The notes below the pieces were generated by a model. That model was not told the origin of the DNA. It did not search any database and worked only from the letters and a program-made list of their open reading frames with translations. 64,000 nucleotides of DNA from the NCBI GenBank assembly GCA_044227325.1, contig JBGAFI010000001.1, forward strand, positions 124,001-188,000. Direction: 5' to 3'. A program made the translations under genes and the position numbers. The stretch is from PFJX01 sp044227325. Lineage in GTDB: Bacteria; Pseudomonadota; Gammaproteobacteria; Burkholderiales; Thiobacillaceae. Positions within the stretch are counted from its first letter, which is position 1. Each line of letters begins with the position of its first letter. Positions 23,818 through 31,502 of the stretch are shown here, in pieces.

Positions 23818-25616
23818 TGAAACTGCTGCGCCTGAAAATCACAGACCCCGACGGCTTTCGCAGCTTGCCAGCCGGCTTCGAGCACCACTTCCGCACGGAA
23901 TGGACGCTGCAAGACGAACTGGCCAAGCCGGATGAATTCGCGCCCTTTGTCTGTGCTGGCCCCAATGGCAGCGGCAAATCCAACTTGCTTGAAGCCCTGG
24001 CCGCGATCTTCTTTCAACTGGAAATGAAGCGGGTGCGGAGCAGCTTTCTGCCAGAGGTGTTGCAGGACGAAGGGCTGGATTTCCCGCCGATGGCATTCGA
24101 GCTGGATTACCTGATCCGAGTGCCACCCGAATATGTCCGAGCCGATGGCCCGATTTGGGCGCAAGTCCACGTCTGGAAGAACCTAGGCGAGACCGTCAGG
24201 TTCCTGTGGGGAAACCTGGGTGATTTCGAAACCGACGTCTATGAAACATTCAAGGGGGGGTACGCCGACATCTTGTTGCCTCGGTACGTGCTGGGGTACT
24301 CGTCCGGCGCGAATGAAGTCCTCAGCCTGCCGTTCTTCAAGATGCGCTTCATTCAGTTCGATGAATACAGGAACGCTCTCGCCAAACAGTTGACCTATCC
24401 GGGGCACCCGGAAACGCGCATGGCCTATCTCGATAGCGGCTTCAGCCAAGCGGTGTTGTTGTGCAACCTGCTGTTCGAGAACGATGAAACCTTGCGGCCC
24501 TTCCGGGAGGAAATCGGCATCGAGGCACTGCGGGAGTTTCGCATCGTGTTGCGTCGAAGCGTGCTGCTGGACGAAGTGCAGGCCCGCGACTTCATGGCGC
24601 CCATAGAGCGCGCCGCATTCACGAGTGATACAGCGTTCCAGGCTGCCCAGCCCGTGCTAACCCAGGATGACGAGACCGGGCGCTGGCACCTGAACATTCT
24701 GCGTTTGCTGGAAGAACAGCGGCCCGACAAGGCATCGCATTCGTCGCTGGCGCTGAATGCCCTGCGGCGCTGCGCCACGCTCGAATACCACGACGAGGCC
24801 ACCGACACGCTGGTCCTCGACTATTGGGTCAACGATGCCACGCGACAGGCTTTTCTGGAGAACTTCGACCGCAACCCGCGTGCGCTGTTTCAGGCCTTCC
24901 AGGTGCTGCTGACGCTGAACCTCTACACGGCGAGCGATGACCTCAAGGCCGACCTCTACGGCTCGCAAAGCGACTATGTCAGCGAAACCGTGCCGACACT
25001 GGCCTCCGACGAGCGGGTGATGCGCTTCAAATTTGTGCGCTTCAGCAAACGTGGTGTGCCTGCCCCCCTCATGCTGAAAAATCTGTCCGACGGCGAGCAC
25101 CAGTTGCTGCACAGCCTGGGCATGTGCCTGCTGTTCCGCGACACAAATAGCCTGTTCCTGCTCGACGAGCCGGAAACCCATTTCAACCCGGACTGGCGCG
25201 CCAACTTCATCACCCGCTTGCGTCAGTGCCTGCCAGGCCGGGCGGATGTCGGCCAGGAGATGCTGGTCACCACCCACACGCCTTTTCTGATCTCGGACAG
25301 CAAACCGGAGAAGGTGTTGGTGTTCGACAAGGACAAGGCGAGTGGCGCGGTCAGCATCAGCCAGCCCGACTACAACACCCTGGGCGCGTCGATCAATAAG
25401 ATCACCATGAACACCTTCGGTAAGCGCGAGACCATTGGTGGCCACGCACAGGCATTGTTGGAAGCATTGCGTGCACGCTTCGTGGCGGGCGATGAAGACC
25501 CTTCCACGCTGATCGACGACATCAACCGCGCGCTTGGCGATTCGGTGGAAAAGATTCTGTTGATCAAGGCCATTCTCGGCAAAGAAAAAGGGCGTGCGAT
25601 GGGGGGAGAGGCCTGA
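23817..25616 (+). CDS. Restriction-system-associated AAA ATPase (Septu PtuA-like)
   Basis: This 599-residue ATPase has a split ABC/SMC-type nucleotide site: Walker A CAGPNGSGKSNLLEALA near 46-62, the signature-like LSDGEHQLLHSLGMCLLF near 420, and Walker B SLFLLDEPETHFNPDWR near 445 with the switch histidine in MLVTTHTPFLISDS. Between them lies a long insertion. It matches the family of AAA ATPases linked to type I restriction operons and resembles PtuA of Septu defence. It overlaps the hsdS stop and the next HNH gene by one base each, so the pair is part of the hsd operon. Exact role is inferred. Confidence 0.82.
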   Translation: MKLLRLKITDPDGFRSLPAGFEHHFRTEWTLQDELAKPDEFAPFVCAGPNGSGKSNLLEALAAIFFQLEMKRVRSSFLPEVLQDEGLDFPPMAFELDYLIRVPPEYVRADGPIWAQVHVWKNLGETVRFLWGNLGDFETDVYETFKGGYADILLPRYVLGYSSGANEVLSLPFFKMRFIQFDEYRNALAKQLTYPGHPETRMAYLDSGFSQAVLLCNLLFENDETLRPFREEIGIEALREFRIVLRRSVLLDEVQARDFMAPIERAAFTSDTAFQAAQPVLTQDDETGRWHLNILRLLEEQRPDKASHSSLALNALRRCATLEYHDEATDTLVLDYWVNDATRQAFLENFDRNPRALFQAFQVLLTLNLYTASDDLKADLYGSQSDYVSETVPTLASDERVMRFKFVRFSKRGVPAPLMLKNLSDGEHQLLHSLGMCLLFRDTNSLFLLDEPETHFNPDWRANFITRLRQCLPGRADVGQEMLVTTHTPFLISDSKPEKVLVFDKDKASGAVSISQPDYNTLGASINKITMNTFGKRETIGGHAQALLEALRARFVAGDEDPSTLIDDINRALGDSVEKILLIKAILGKEKGRAMGGEA

Positions 25617-26698
25617 TGCTGTTCGCCTATACCTACGTGCCGCACCAGATGGAGAAGATGCAGGAGTTCATCGACTTCATCTTCTTCGAGGTGTGGTGCA
25701 AGGCACCCATTGGACTGGAGTTTCACCCGGACCTCTTCAAAGACATGCCAGATTTGCATGAGGTCATGTCGGAATTCGGCTTTTCAGTGAAGGCACCTGA
25801 GCGCGGGAGGGCGTTCTACAAGGACATCAAGGCGATCTATCACCGCTTCGCCGAACTGTCTGGGCAGGAAATTGAACAGTTCCAGCAGTGGTATCGGGGT
25901 AATAACGATATCGAGAAGGTTTGCGCCAACGATCCGGCCACACAGCTTGTGCGCTATGTCGATATTCCTGTCGCGCACAAAGAGCTATGTGATCTCCTCG
26001 AATCGTTTTTCAAAAACCTGTACTCGCAATCGTTGCTCGGGTTGGCAGCACTTAAGGAAAAGATCGGCAATATTGACGATCACTACAGCGCCTTCGTGAA
26101 GGTCAACAAAGCGGGCAAGTGCCCGTTTTGCGGCATCAGCGACATGCTGGGGGAATATCACAGCAAGCGGGAGGCCTACGATCACTACCTGCCGAAGGCT
26201 TTGTACCCGTTCAATTCGATCAATTTCAGGAACTTGGTGCCGGCCTGCCACCATTGCAACAGCAGTTACAAGACCAGCAAAGACCCCGCGCATCCACTGA
26301 AGGACCCTGCACGTAGCGCACAACGCCGAAAAGTCTTTTATCCCTTCCGAGCGATCGGCCAGAAGATTGAGATTTCGGTGAAAGTAACGCACGCGGACTT
26401 CGAGGCCTTTACCCCCGAGGACATCGATTTTGAGTTTGGACCAGCCGTGCTAGCAGAAGAGATCGCCACCTGGCGAGATGTCTACCAGGTCGAGGAGCGC
26501 TACAGGGCGAAGCTTCTCGGCGAGAACGATGGCAAATACTGGGTCACGCAGGCGCTTGATGAATGGAAATCGAGGGGCAAGAGTGTTGATGAATTGCTAG
26601 CCGATCTGAACCTGCAGGCAGATAAGAAGCCTGTGGCCGAGTGCAACTTCCTAAAGAGCGCCTACCTTCATGGGTGCCACAAGGCTGGAATCCTTTGA
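25616..26698 (+). CDS. HNH endonuclease, partner of the AAA ATPase (PtuB-like)
   Basis: In this 360-residue protein the nuclease core is KCPFCGISD (C169, C172), then DHYLPKALYPFNSINFRNLVPACHHCNSSYKTSKD, a zinc-supported HNH fold with the first His in DHYLPK and a CxxC knuckle on each side. About 165 helical residues precede it, and a 130-residue tail follows. An ATPase next to an HNH protein is the layout of Septu (PtuAB) systems, which degrade DNA on phage infection. Its placement behind hsdS suggests a composite defence operon. Confidence 0.82.
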   Translation: MLFAYTYVPHQMEKMQEFIDFIFFEVWCKAPIGLEFHPDLFKDMPDLHEVMSEFGFSVKAPERGRAFYKDIKAIYHRFAELSGQEIEQFQQWYRGNNDIEKVCANDPATQLVRYVDIPVAHKELCDLLESFFKNLYSQSLLGLAALKEKIGNIDDHYSAFVKVNKAGKCPFCGISDMLGEYHSKREAYDHYLPKALYPFNSINFRNLVPACHHCNSSYKTSKDPAHPLKDPARSAQRRKVFYPFRAIGQKIEISVKVTHADFEAFTPEDIDFEFGPAVLAEEIATWRDVYQVEERYRAKLLGENDGKYWVTQALDEWKSRGKSVDELLADLNLQADKKPVAECNFLKSAYLHGCHKAGIL

Positions 26699-26718
26699 AC
26701 GCCCAGAATGGAAAAAAT

Positions 26719-27591
26719 ATGAGCACATACACGCTGGATGATCTTCGCTCCGAGGGCCCACCAATCGCTATGGCAATGCTCTTGGCGTGCCTGCGGCGTG
26801 GTGAGCCATTTGTGACCTATGGTCAAATTCGTGCGGCGCTTGAGGACAGGATCGGCATCGATACCATCTTCCCGACTCAGATCGGTCATGTCGCCGGTGC
26901 CTTGATGGACATGATTTTGGCGCGAGACCCCGATGCGCCGTTGATCAATGTCTTGGTTACCCGCGCAAATGGAATTCCCGGGAGAGGAGCGGGCGGATAT
27001 CTGGCAACACGTTACCGACAACCCAGGTTGCGCAATTGGGACGCTATTTCCAATTCGCGCAAGCGACAGATTGTTGATCGGGAGCGTCAGCTCATTCAGC
27101 GCTATGGGCGTTGGCAGGAAATCAGCCAAGCATTATTCGGTACCGATGAACCTTGGCCAGCACCTCCACCCGTTGAGGCAGACTATCGCAGCCAAGGCCG
27201 AGGCGGCGAAGCCGAGAGTGACGAGCACAGGGCTCTCAAGGCTTGGGTAGCTGCGGACCCGACCCGAATTGGTCTTTCGAAGACCTTCGGGCCGGGCAAA
27301 CCGGAAGTCCGGCTGTTGTCCGGGGATGAGGTTGATGTGATGTTTAGCAGAGAGATGGTATTCAGAGCGGTAGAAGTGAAATCCATCCGGTCGGGTGATG
27401 AAGATCTGAAGCGGGGCATCTATCAGTGCATCAAGTATCGAGAAGTCAAAATTGCGGAAATGCAACCGTACGTTGCTGATGTTGAGGCGATTCTCGTGAC
27501 CGAACGGGAACTGCCTTCAGACCTCGTGGCGCGAGCGCGACTTCTCGGTGTGCGCTACAAGTGCGTAGCAGTTAATAAGCAATCGAAGTAA
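26719..27591 (+). CDS. Putative PD-(D/E)xK nuclease-domain protein of the defence operon
   Basis: I do not recognise the full-length family. The 290-residue protein starts at the ATG of MSTYTLDDLRSEG (20 bp after the HNH stop). The N-terminal part (residues 1-110) looks like a winged-helix or McrB-N-like alpha/beta region. The C-terminal part has GDEVDVMF (D203-D206) followed by FRAVEVKSIRSGDEDLKRGIYQCIKYRE, where E219-x-K221 and the Q in GIYQCIKY fit a PD-(D/E)xK nuclease with a QxxxY helix. It is the last gene of the island operon and probably a third nuclease or nuclease-derived protein. Confidence 0.6.
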   Translation: MSTYTLDDLRSEGPPIAMAMLLACLRRGEPFVTYGQIRAALEDRIGIDTIFPTQIGHVAGALMDMILARDPDAPLINVLVTRANGIPGRGAGGYLATRYRQPRLRNWDAISNSRKRQIVDRERQLIQRYGRWQEISQALFGTDEPWPAPPPVEADYRSQGRGGEAESDEHRALKAWVAADPTRIGLSKTFGPGKPEVRLLSGDEVDVMFSREMVFRAVEVKSIRSGDEDLKRGIYQCIKYREVKIAEMQPYVADVEAILVTERELPSDLVARARLLGVRYKCVAVNKQSK

Positions 27592-27772
27592 AGCGACAAA
27601 CAGTTCTTAGCTATATGTACCCGTGCGGCGCCATATCCGGGTTCGTGCGTAACAGGAATTTTGGCTCAATCCGTGCGTCCGGTTCGGGTCAAGAAGCAGC
27701 TAGATTGGCTAAGGAAACAGGATGGCAGTTTTGGCCGAATAGCGCTCGATCCCTCACTCCCAGCCAACCGCA

Positions 27773-28198
27773 TCAACCCGGCAGACTCAGATCGACGATG
27801 GTGACGGACGCGTGACCATGGCCATGGCCATGGCCGTGATCGTGATCGTGATCGTGATCGTGTCCCGCATCCGCGGGCAGTTCCTCCAACTCGCCCGCGA
27901 GCCAGGCGGCGACCGCGCGTTCGATATCGGTCTCCGGGGTGGCGACGGCTTGGATGCTCCTTTGTTTGAGACGGGATTGCAGCCCCCGGCCGATGCCGCC
28001 GCAGATCAGCACGTTCACGTCGTCCAGCGGGTGGGGCGCGCCATGGGCGCTCTCATGGAAGCTCTGTTCGATGGGCAGTTCCAGCAGGGTCTTGTCGACG
28101 ACTTGATTTCCCTCGACCTGGTGGATCCAGAACTTGCGGCATTTGCCCGCGTGGCCGGTGACGGTCTTGCGGTTCTGGCTGGCGACGGCGATCTTCAT
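27773..28198 (-). CDS. NifX/NifB-domain protein 2, last gene of the cytochrome bd operon
   Basis: This 141-residue paralogue of 2510-2866 shares the frame MKIAVASQNRKTVTGHAGKCRKFWI, VVDKTLLELP, DVNVLICGGIGRGLQSRLKQRSIQAVATPETDIERAVAAWLAGELEELP. It ends with the tail HDHDHDHDHGHGHGHGHA and ten more residues. The family binds metal clusters; the tail suggests nickel, zinc or iron binding. The ATG lies 1 bp after the cydX stop with AAGGAAG as ribosome site, so it is a true member of the cyd operon. Its presence there is unusual; a role in metal or haem supply to the oxidase is only a guess. Confidence 0.83.
   Translation of the reverse strand: MKIAVASQNRKTVTGHAGKCRKFWIHQVEGNQVVDKTLLELPIEQSFHESAHGAPHPLDDVNVLICGGIGRGLQSRLKQRSIQAVATPETDIERAVAAWLAGELEELPADAGHDHDHDHDHGHGHGHGHASVTIVDLSLPG
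27811..27862. repeat. Hexanucleotide tandem repeats encoding the His-rich tail
   Basis: Runs of CCATGG-phase and GTGATC-phase six-base units (about four each) encode (HG)n and (HD)n on the minus strand. Slippage here would change tail length in steps of two residues without breaking the frame. Confidence 0.7.
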
Positions 28199-28199
28199 T

Positions 28200-28316
28200 T
28201 CAGTCTTCCTTTTCGGGGTTGTTCAACGCGCATTCGCGCGCCTCGCACAGCATGCCGTTGAGCACGGCGAGGGCGACGGCGAGGGAGACGCCCAAAATCC
28301 AGGTGAAGTACCACAT
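28200..28316 (-). CDS. cydX: Cytochrome bd oxidase small subunit CydX
   Basis: This 38-residue single-helix protein begins MWYFTWILGVSLAVALAVLN and continues through GMLCEARECALNNPEKED. The MWYFxWILG start is the hallmark of CydX/CbdX, which stabilises the haem d/b595 site of the bd oxidase. AAGGA overlaps the cydB stop region 12 bp upstream, which supports translation. The hydrophilic C-terminus carries two cysteines. Confidence 0.92.
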   Translation of the reverse strand: MWYFTWILGVSLAVALAVLNGMLCEARECALNNPEKED

Positions 28317-28328
28317 GCCCGTATCCTT

Positions 28329-29465
28329 TCAGTAAGCGGCCTTGTCGTGGGCCTCGATGAACTGGGGGGTGACCTTGCCGGCCATGACCTTGTAGGCCCA
28401 GGACGTGTAGACCACGATCAGGGGCATGAAGATCAGCGTGGCCCAGAACATCAGGGACAGGGTCAGATGGCTGGAGACGCTGTCCCAGACGGTCAGGCTG
28501 GAGCGCGGGTCGGAACTGGACGGCATGATGAAGGGGAACAGGGCCGCGCCGGCGGTGCCGATGATGCCCGCCATGGCCAGGCCGGAGGCGACGAAGGCGG
28601 CCAGGGGCTTGCGCAGCGCGCCCAGGGCGATACCCGCGAGCGCGGCGGCGACCGCCAGGGTGGGCACCAGCCAGAGGGCGGGATGGGCGCGGAAGTTGCC
28701 GAGCCAGGCGCCGATCTCGACGATGACGCTTTTCGCCAGGGGGTCGGGCAGGGCGCCCGGGTCCACCGGCGAGACGATGACGTAGCCGGGCAGGCCGCCG
28801 ACGAACACCCCGGCCAGCAGGAAGCCCGCCACCGTCAGCAGGCCGGCCCAGAACGCGGCCCGACGCGCCCGCTCGAACACCGCGCCCTGGGTGCGGTGCA
28901 TCAGGTAGTTGGCGCCGTGGAAGGTGATCATGGCGGAGCTCACCACGCCGGCGAGCAGGGCGAAGGGGTTGAGCAGTTGCCAGAACGAGCCGGTGTAGTG
29001 GGACATCAGGTTGTCGTCGAAGTGGAAGGGCACGCCCTGCAGCAGGTTGCCGAAGGCGACGCCGAAGATCAGCGGCGGCACCGCGCCGCCCACGAACAGG
29101 CCCCAGTCCCAGGTCTTGCGCCAGGTGGCGTTCTGGATCTTGGAGCGGTAGTCGAAGCCCACCGGCCGGAAGAACAGCGCCCACAGCACCGCCAGCATGG
29201 CCCAGTAGAAGCCGGAAAAGGCGGTGGCGTAGACCAGGGGCCAGGCGGCGAAGATGGCGCCGCCGCCGGTGATGAACCAGACCTGGTTGCCGTCCCAGTG
29301 GGGACCGACGGTGTTGATGACCACGCGGCGCTCCGTATCGGTCTTGCCGACGAAGGGCAGCAGCGTACCGACGCCCATGTCGTGGCCGTCCATGACCGCG
29401 AAGCCCAGCAGCAGCACGCCCACCAGCAGCCACCAGATCAGTTTCAGGGTTTCATAGTCCAGCAT
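28329..29465 (-). CDS. cydB: Cytochrome bd ubiquinol oxidase subunit II
   Basis: This 378-residue protein has about eight to nine transmembrane helices. The conserved features are LKLIWWLLVGVLLLGFAVMDGHDMGVGTLLPFVG with D/H residues in helix 1, and NTVGPHWDGNQVWFITGGGAIFAAWPLVYA. It supports assembly and the oxygen path of the CydAB oxidase in the inner membrane. The gene is separated from cydA by a 123-bp gap holding an inverted repeat. Confidence 0.95.
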   Translation of the reverse strand: MLDYETLKLIWWLLVGVLLLGFAVMDGHDMGVGTLLPFVGKTDTERRVVINTVGPHWDGNQVWFITGGGAIFAAWPLVYATAFSGFYWAMLAVLWALFFRPVGFDYRSKIQNATWRKTWDWGLFVGGAVPPLIFGVAFGNLLQGVPFHFDDNLMSHYTGSFWQLLNPFALLAGVVSSAMITFHGANYLMHRTQGAVFERARRAAFWAGLLTVAGFLLAGVFVGGLPGYVIVSPVDPGALPDPLAKSVIVEIGAWLGNFRAHPALWLVPTLAVAAALAGIALGALRKPLAAFVASGLAMAGIIGTAGAALFPFIMPSSSDPRSSLTVWDSVSSHLTLSLMFWATLIFMPLIVVYTSWAYKVMAGKVTPQFIEAHDKAAY

Positions 29466-29497
29466 GGCGAGGGTTCCTGTGGGTGGGGGTGAAAGGT

Positions 29498-29566
29498 GTC
29501 ATTGCCAGGCAGACAGGAATCCGGGAGGAGGAGGCGACTTCGGATTCGTGGCCGCTTGGCAATGAC
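29498..29566. repeat. Inverted-repeat element between cydA and cydB
   Basis: GTCATTGCCA (29498-29507) is exactly complementary to TGGCAATGAC (29557-29566), with a 49-base GC-rich loop. This is the form of a common dispersed hairpin element beginning GTCATTGC. As RNA it could slow decay or partly attenuate cydB relative to cydA (inference). Confidence 0.65.
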
Positions 29567-29588
29567 GGAAAACCAGGGCGTCCGGACA

Positions 29589-31145
29589 TCAGGCGGCCGC
29601 CGCGTGTTCATGGTGGTAGCGGCCGGTGCCCAGGGAACTGGGGCCCAGGCGGGCGAACTTGAACATCAGGTACAGCTCGACGACCAGCAGCAGGGTGTAG
29701 AAGCCGATGAAGCCGGCGAGGGAGCCGAACAGGTTGCCGACGGACAGGCTGGAGACCGACAAGTGGGTGGGCAGCACGCCGAAGATGCTCCAGGGCTGGC
29801 GGCCGTATTCCGCGACCACCCAGCCCAGCTCGGCGGCGATCCAGGGCATGGGGATGAACAGCACGGCCCAGCGCAGCAGCCATTTCCGCTCGGCGAAACC
29901 GCCCTTGATGGAGTACCAGAACGACAGGGTGAACAGCAGGGCGAAGGCGAAGCCGAGGGCCACCATCAGCCGGAAGCTCCAGAACAGCGGCGCGACATGG
30001 GGCACGGTGTCGTGGGCGGCCAGGGCGATCTGTTCCGGCGTGGCGTTCGCCACATCGGCCACGTAGCGCTTCAGCAGCAGGCCGTAGCCCAGGTCAGCCT
30101 TGTGGGCCTCGAACAGCGTCTTCGCTTCCGCGTCCGCCGCGTTCCTGCGCAGGCGTTCCAGGCCGACCACCGCCTGGATGCCGGACACGATGCGCGCCTT
30201 GTTGGCTTCGCGGATGTCCTTGATGCCGGGGATTTCCTTGCTGACGGAGCGGGTGGCGATCAGGCCCAGGGCGTAGGGCAGCTTGATCTCCCAGTCGTTC
30301 GCCTGTTTTTCCTCGTCGGGCCAGGCCAGCAGGTTGAAGCCGGCCGGCGCGGGCTCGGTCTCCCACATGGCCTCGATGGCCGCGAGCTTGGATTGCTGGG
30401 ATTCGGTCACCGAGTAGCCGGATTCGTCCCCCAGCACGATGACCGACAGGGCCGAGGCGAAGCCGAACGCCGCCGCGATCCGGAACGAGCGTTTCGCGAA
30501 TTCCACGTCGCGGCCCTTGAGCAGGTACCAGGCGGAAATGCCCAGCACGAACATCGAGCCGGTGACGTAGCCGGCGGACACGGTATGCACGAACTTGGCC
30601 TGGGCGGTGGGGTTGAACATCACCGCCCAGAAATCCGTGAGTTCCATGCGCATGGTGGTGTAGCTGAATTCCGCGCCCACCGGATCCTGCATCCAGCCGT
30701 TGGCGATGAGGATCCACAGGGCCGACAGGTTGGAGCCGATGGCGGTGAGCAGGGTGACGCCGAAGTGCTGGGCCTTGGACAGGCGCTCCCAGCCGAAGAA
30801 GAACAGGCCGATGAAGGTGGATTCCAGGAAGAAGGCCATGAGCCCCTCGATGGCCAGGGGGGCGCCGAAGATGTCGCCGACGTAATGGGAGTAATAGGCC
30901 CAGTTGGTGCCGAACTGGAATTCCATGGTGATGCCCGTGGTCACGCCCAGGGCGAAGTTGATGCCGAACAGCTTGCCCCAGAACTTCACCATGTCCTTGT
31001 AGACCGGCTTGCCGGTCATCAGGTAGATGGCCTCCATGATCACCAGCAGGAAGGAGAGGCCCAGCGTCAGCGGCACGAACAGGAAGTGGTAGAGCGCCGT
31101 CACCGCGAATTGCAGGCGGGAAAGATCGACCAGGGTCTCGGTCAT
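29589..31145 (-). CDS. cydA: Cytochrome bd ubiquinol oxidase subunit I
   Basis: In this 518-residue protein the haem ligands are visible: H20 (haem b595/d side), H187 in KFVHTVSAGY and M394 in FRLMV for haem b558. The quinol-binding loop follows (residues about 240-390, including GDESGYSVTESQQSKLAAIEAMWETE), together with GWVVAEYGRQPWSIFGVLPT. The long Q-loop insertion of E. coli type is present. It oxidises quinol and reduces oxygen with high affinity, and bd oxidases tolerate sulfide and NO. It overlaps the cydP stop by ATGA. Confidence 0.96.
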   Translation of the reverse strand: MTETLVDLSRLQFAVTALYHFLFVPLTLGLSFLLVIMEAIYLMTGKPVYKDMVKFWGKLFGINFALGVTTGITMEFQFGTNWAYYSHYVGDIFGAPLAIEGLMAFFLESTFIGLFFFGWERLSKAQHFGVTLLTAIGSNLSALWILIANGWMQDPVGAEFSYTTMRMELTDFWAVMFNPTAQAKFVHTVSAGYVTGSMFVLGISAWYLLKGRDVEFAKRSFRIAAAFGFASALSVIVLGDESGYSVTESQQSKLAAIEAMWETEPAPAGFNLLAWPDEEKQANDWEIKLPYALGLIATRSVSKEIPGIKDIREANKARIVSGIQAVVGLERLRRNAADAEAKTLFEAHKADLGYGLLLKRYVADVANATPEQIALAAHDTVPHVAPLFWSFRLMVALGFAFALLFTLSFWYSIKGGFAERKWLLRWAVLFIPMPWIAAELGWVVAEYGRQPWSIFGVLPTHLSVSSLSVGNLFGSLAGFIGFYTLLLVVELYLMFKFARLGPSSLGTGRYHHEHAAAA

Positions 31146-31327
31146 GGGGTGGCATTCCTCTCGAGGGGATGCGGCGGCGCGGCGAGCAGGGCTTGGGCCA
31201 CGGCTGCGCTGTCCGGTTCTTTCGCATCATTGAAATAAACCAGCTTGATGGTGACGATCAGGACCAGCTTCACCGCGAGCACCAGGGCGAGTTCGCGGGA
31301 GAGACGGCCTTTGCGGAGCAATTTCAT
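31142..31327 (-). CDS. cydP: Cytochrome bd accessory small protein CydP
   Basis: This 61-residue single-helix protein reads MKLLRKGRLSRELALVLAVK then LVLIVTIKLVYFNDAKEPD and a short tail. The LxRELxLVLxVKL pattern is typical of the CydP small subunit found ahead of cydA in betaproteobacteria. The ATG at 31327 is chosen over a GTG at 31375 because the GTG lies inside the sigma-54 promoter, upstream of the expected transcript start (about 31357). It is the first gene of the cyd operon. Confidence 0.85.
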   Translation of the reverse strand: MKLLRKGRLSRELALVLAVKLVLIVTIKLVYFNDAKEPDSAAVAQALLAAPPHPLERNATP

Positions 31328-31367
31328 GATCAGGCTGGGATGGCTGCGTTTCTGGATAAGTTCACTC

Positions 31368-31383
31368 AGCAACACTCGTGCCA
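31368..31383 (-). promoter_or_regulatory. Sigma-54 (RpoN) promoter of the cydPABX-nifX-like operon
   Basis: The minus strand reads TGGCACGAGTGTTGCT, a perfect TGGCACG-N4-TTGCT element. The transcript should begin near 31357, about 30 bases before the cydP ATG. A sigma-54 activator gene is divergent and adjacent. Confidence 0.85.
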
Positions 31384-31467
31384 GACCGTTGTGTGAATAT
31401 AAGTAATTGATTTATAAGTTTTCCTGATTGTGTCCGGCCTGGGATGCCGTTCGCCGGCGTTTGCTGT

Positions 31468-31494
31468 TGACAGAATTGACATCTCGGTATGACA
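31468..31494. promoter_or_regulatory. Candidate enhancer (upstream activator) site with TGACA repeats
   Basis: Three TGACA pentamers on the plus strand start at 31468, 31477 and 31490. The first two form TGACA-GAAT-TGACA, matching CGACA-GGAG-TGACA at 3050-3063. They lie about 85-125 bases upstream of the cydP sigma-54 promoter and just before the regulator's own ATG, so they could also serve autoregulation. Confidence 0.5.
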
Positions 31495-31502
31495 TTACTG
31501 GC

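Noticed and set aside
27592..27772. Gene or attachment site in the gap between the nuclease gene and the NifX-like gene 2
   Set aside because: Short frames show no recognisable motif, there is no tRNA or integrase nearby, and no direct repeat with the left island edge was found.
2510..28198. Remnant nitrogenase (nif) cluster
   Set aside because: Only two single-domain NifX-like proteins occur; no nifHDK, nifB radical-SAM domain or other nif genes are seen.
31328..31375. Longer CydP starting at GTG 31375
   Set aside because: The GTG lies inside the sigma-54 promoter, upstream of the expected transcript start.
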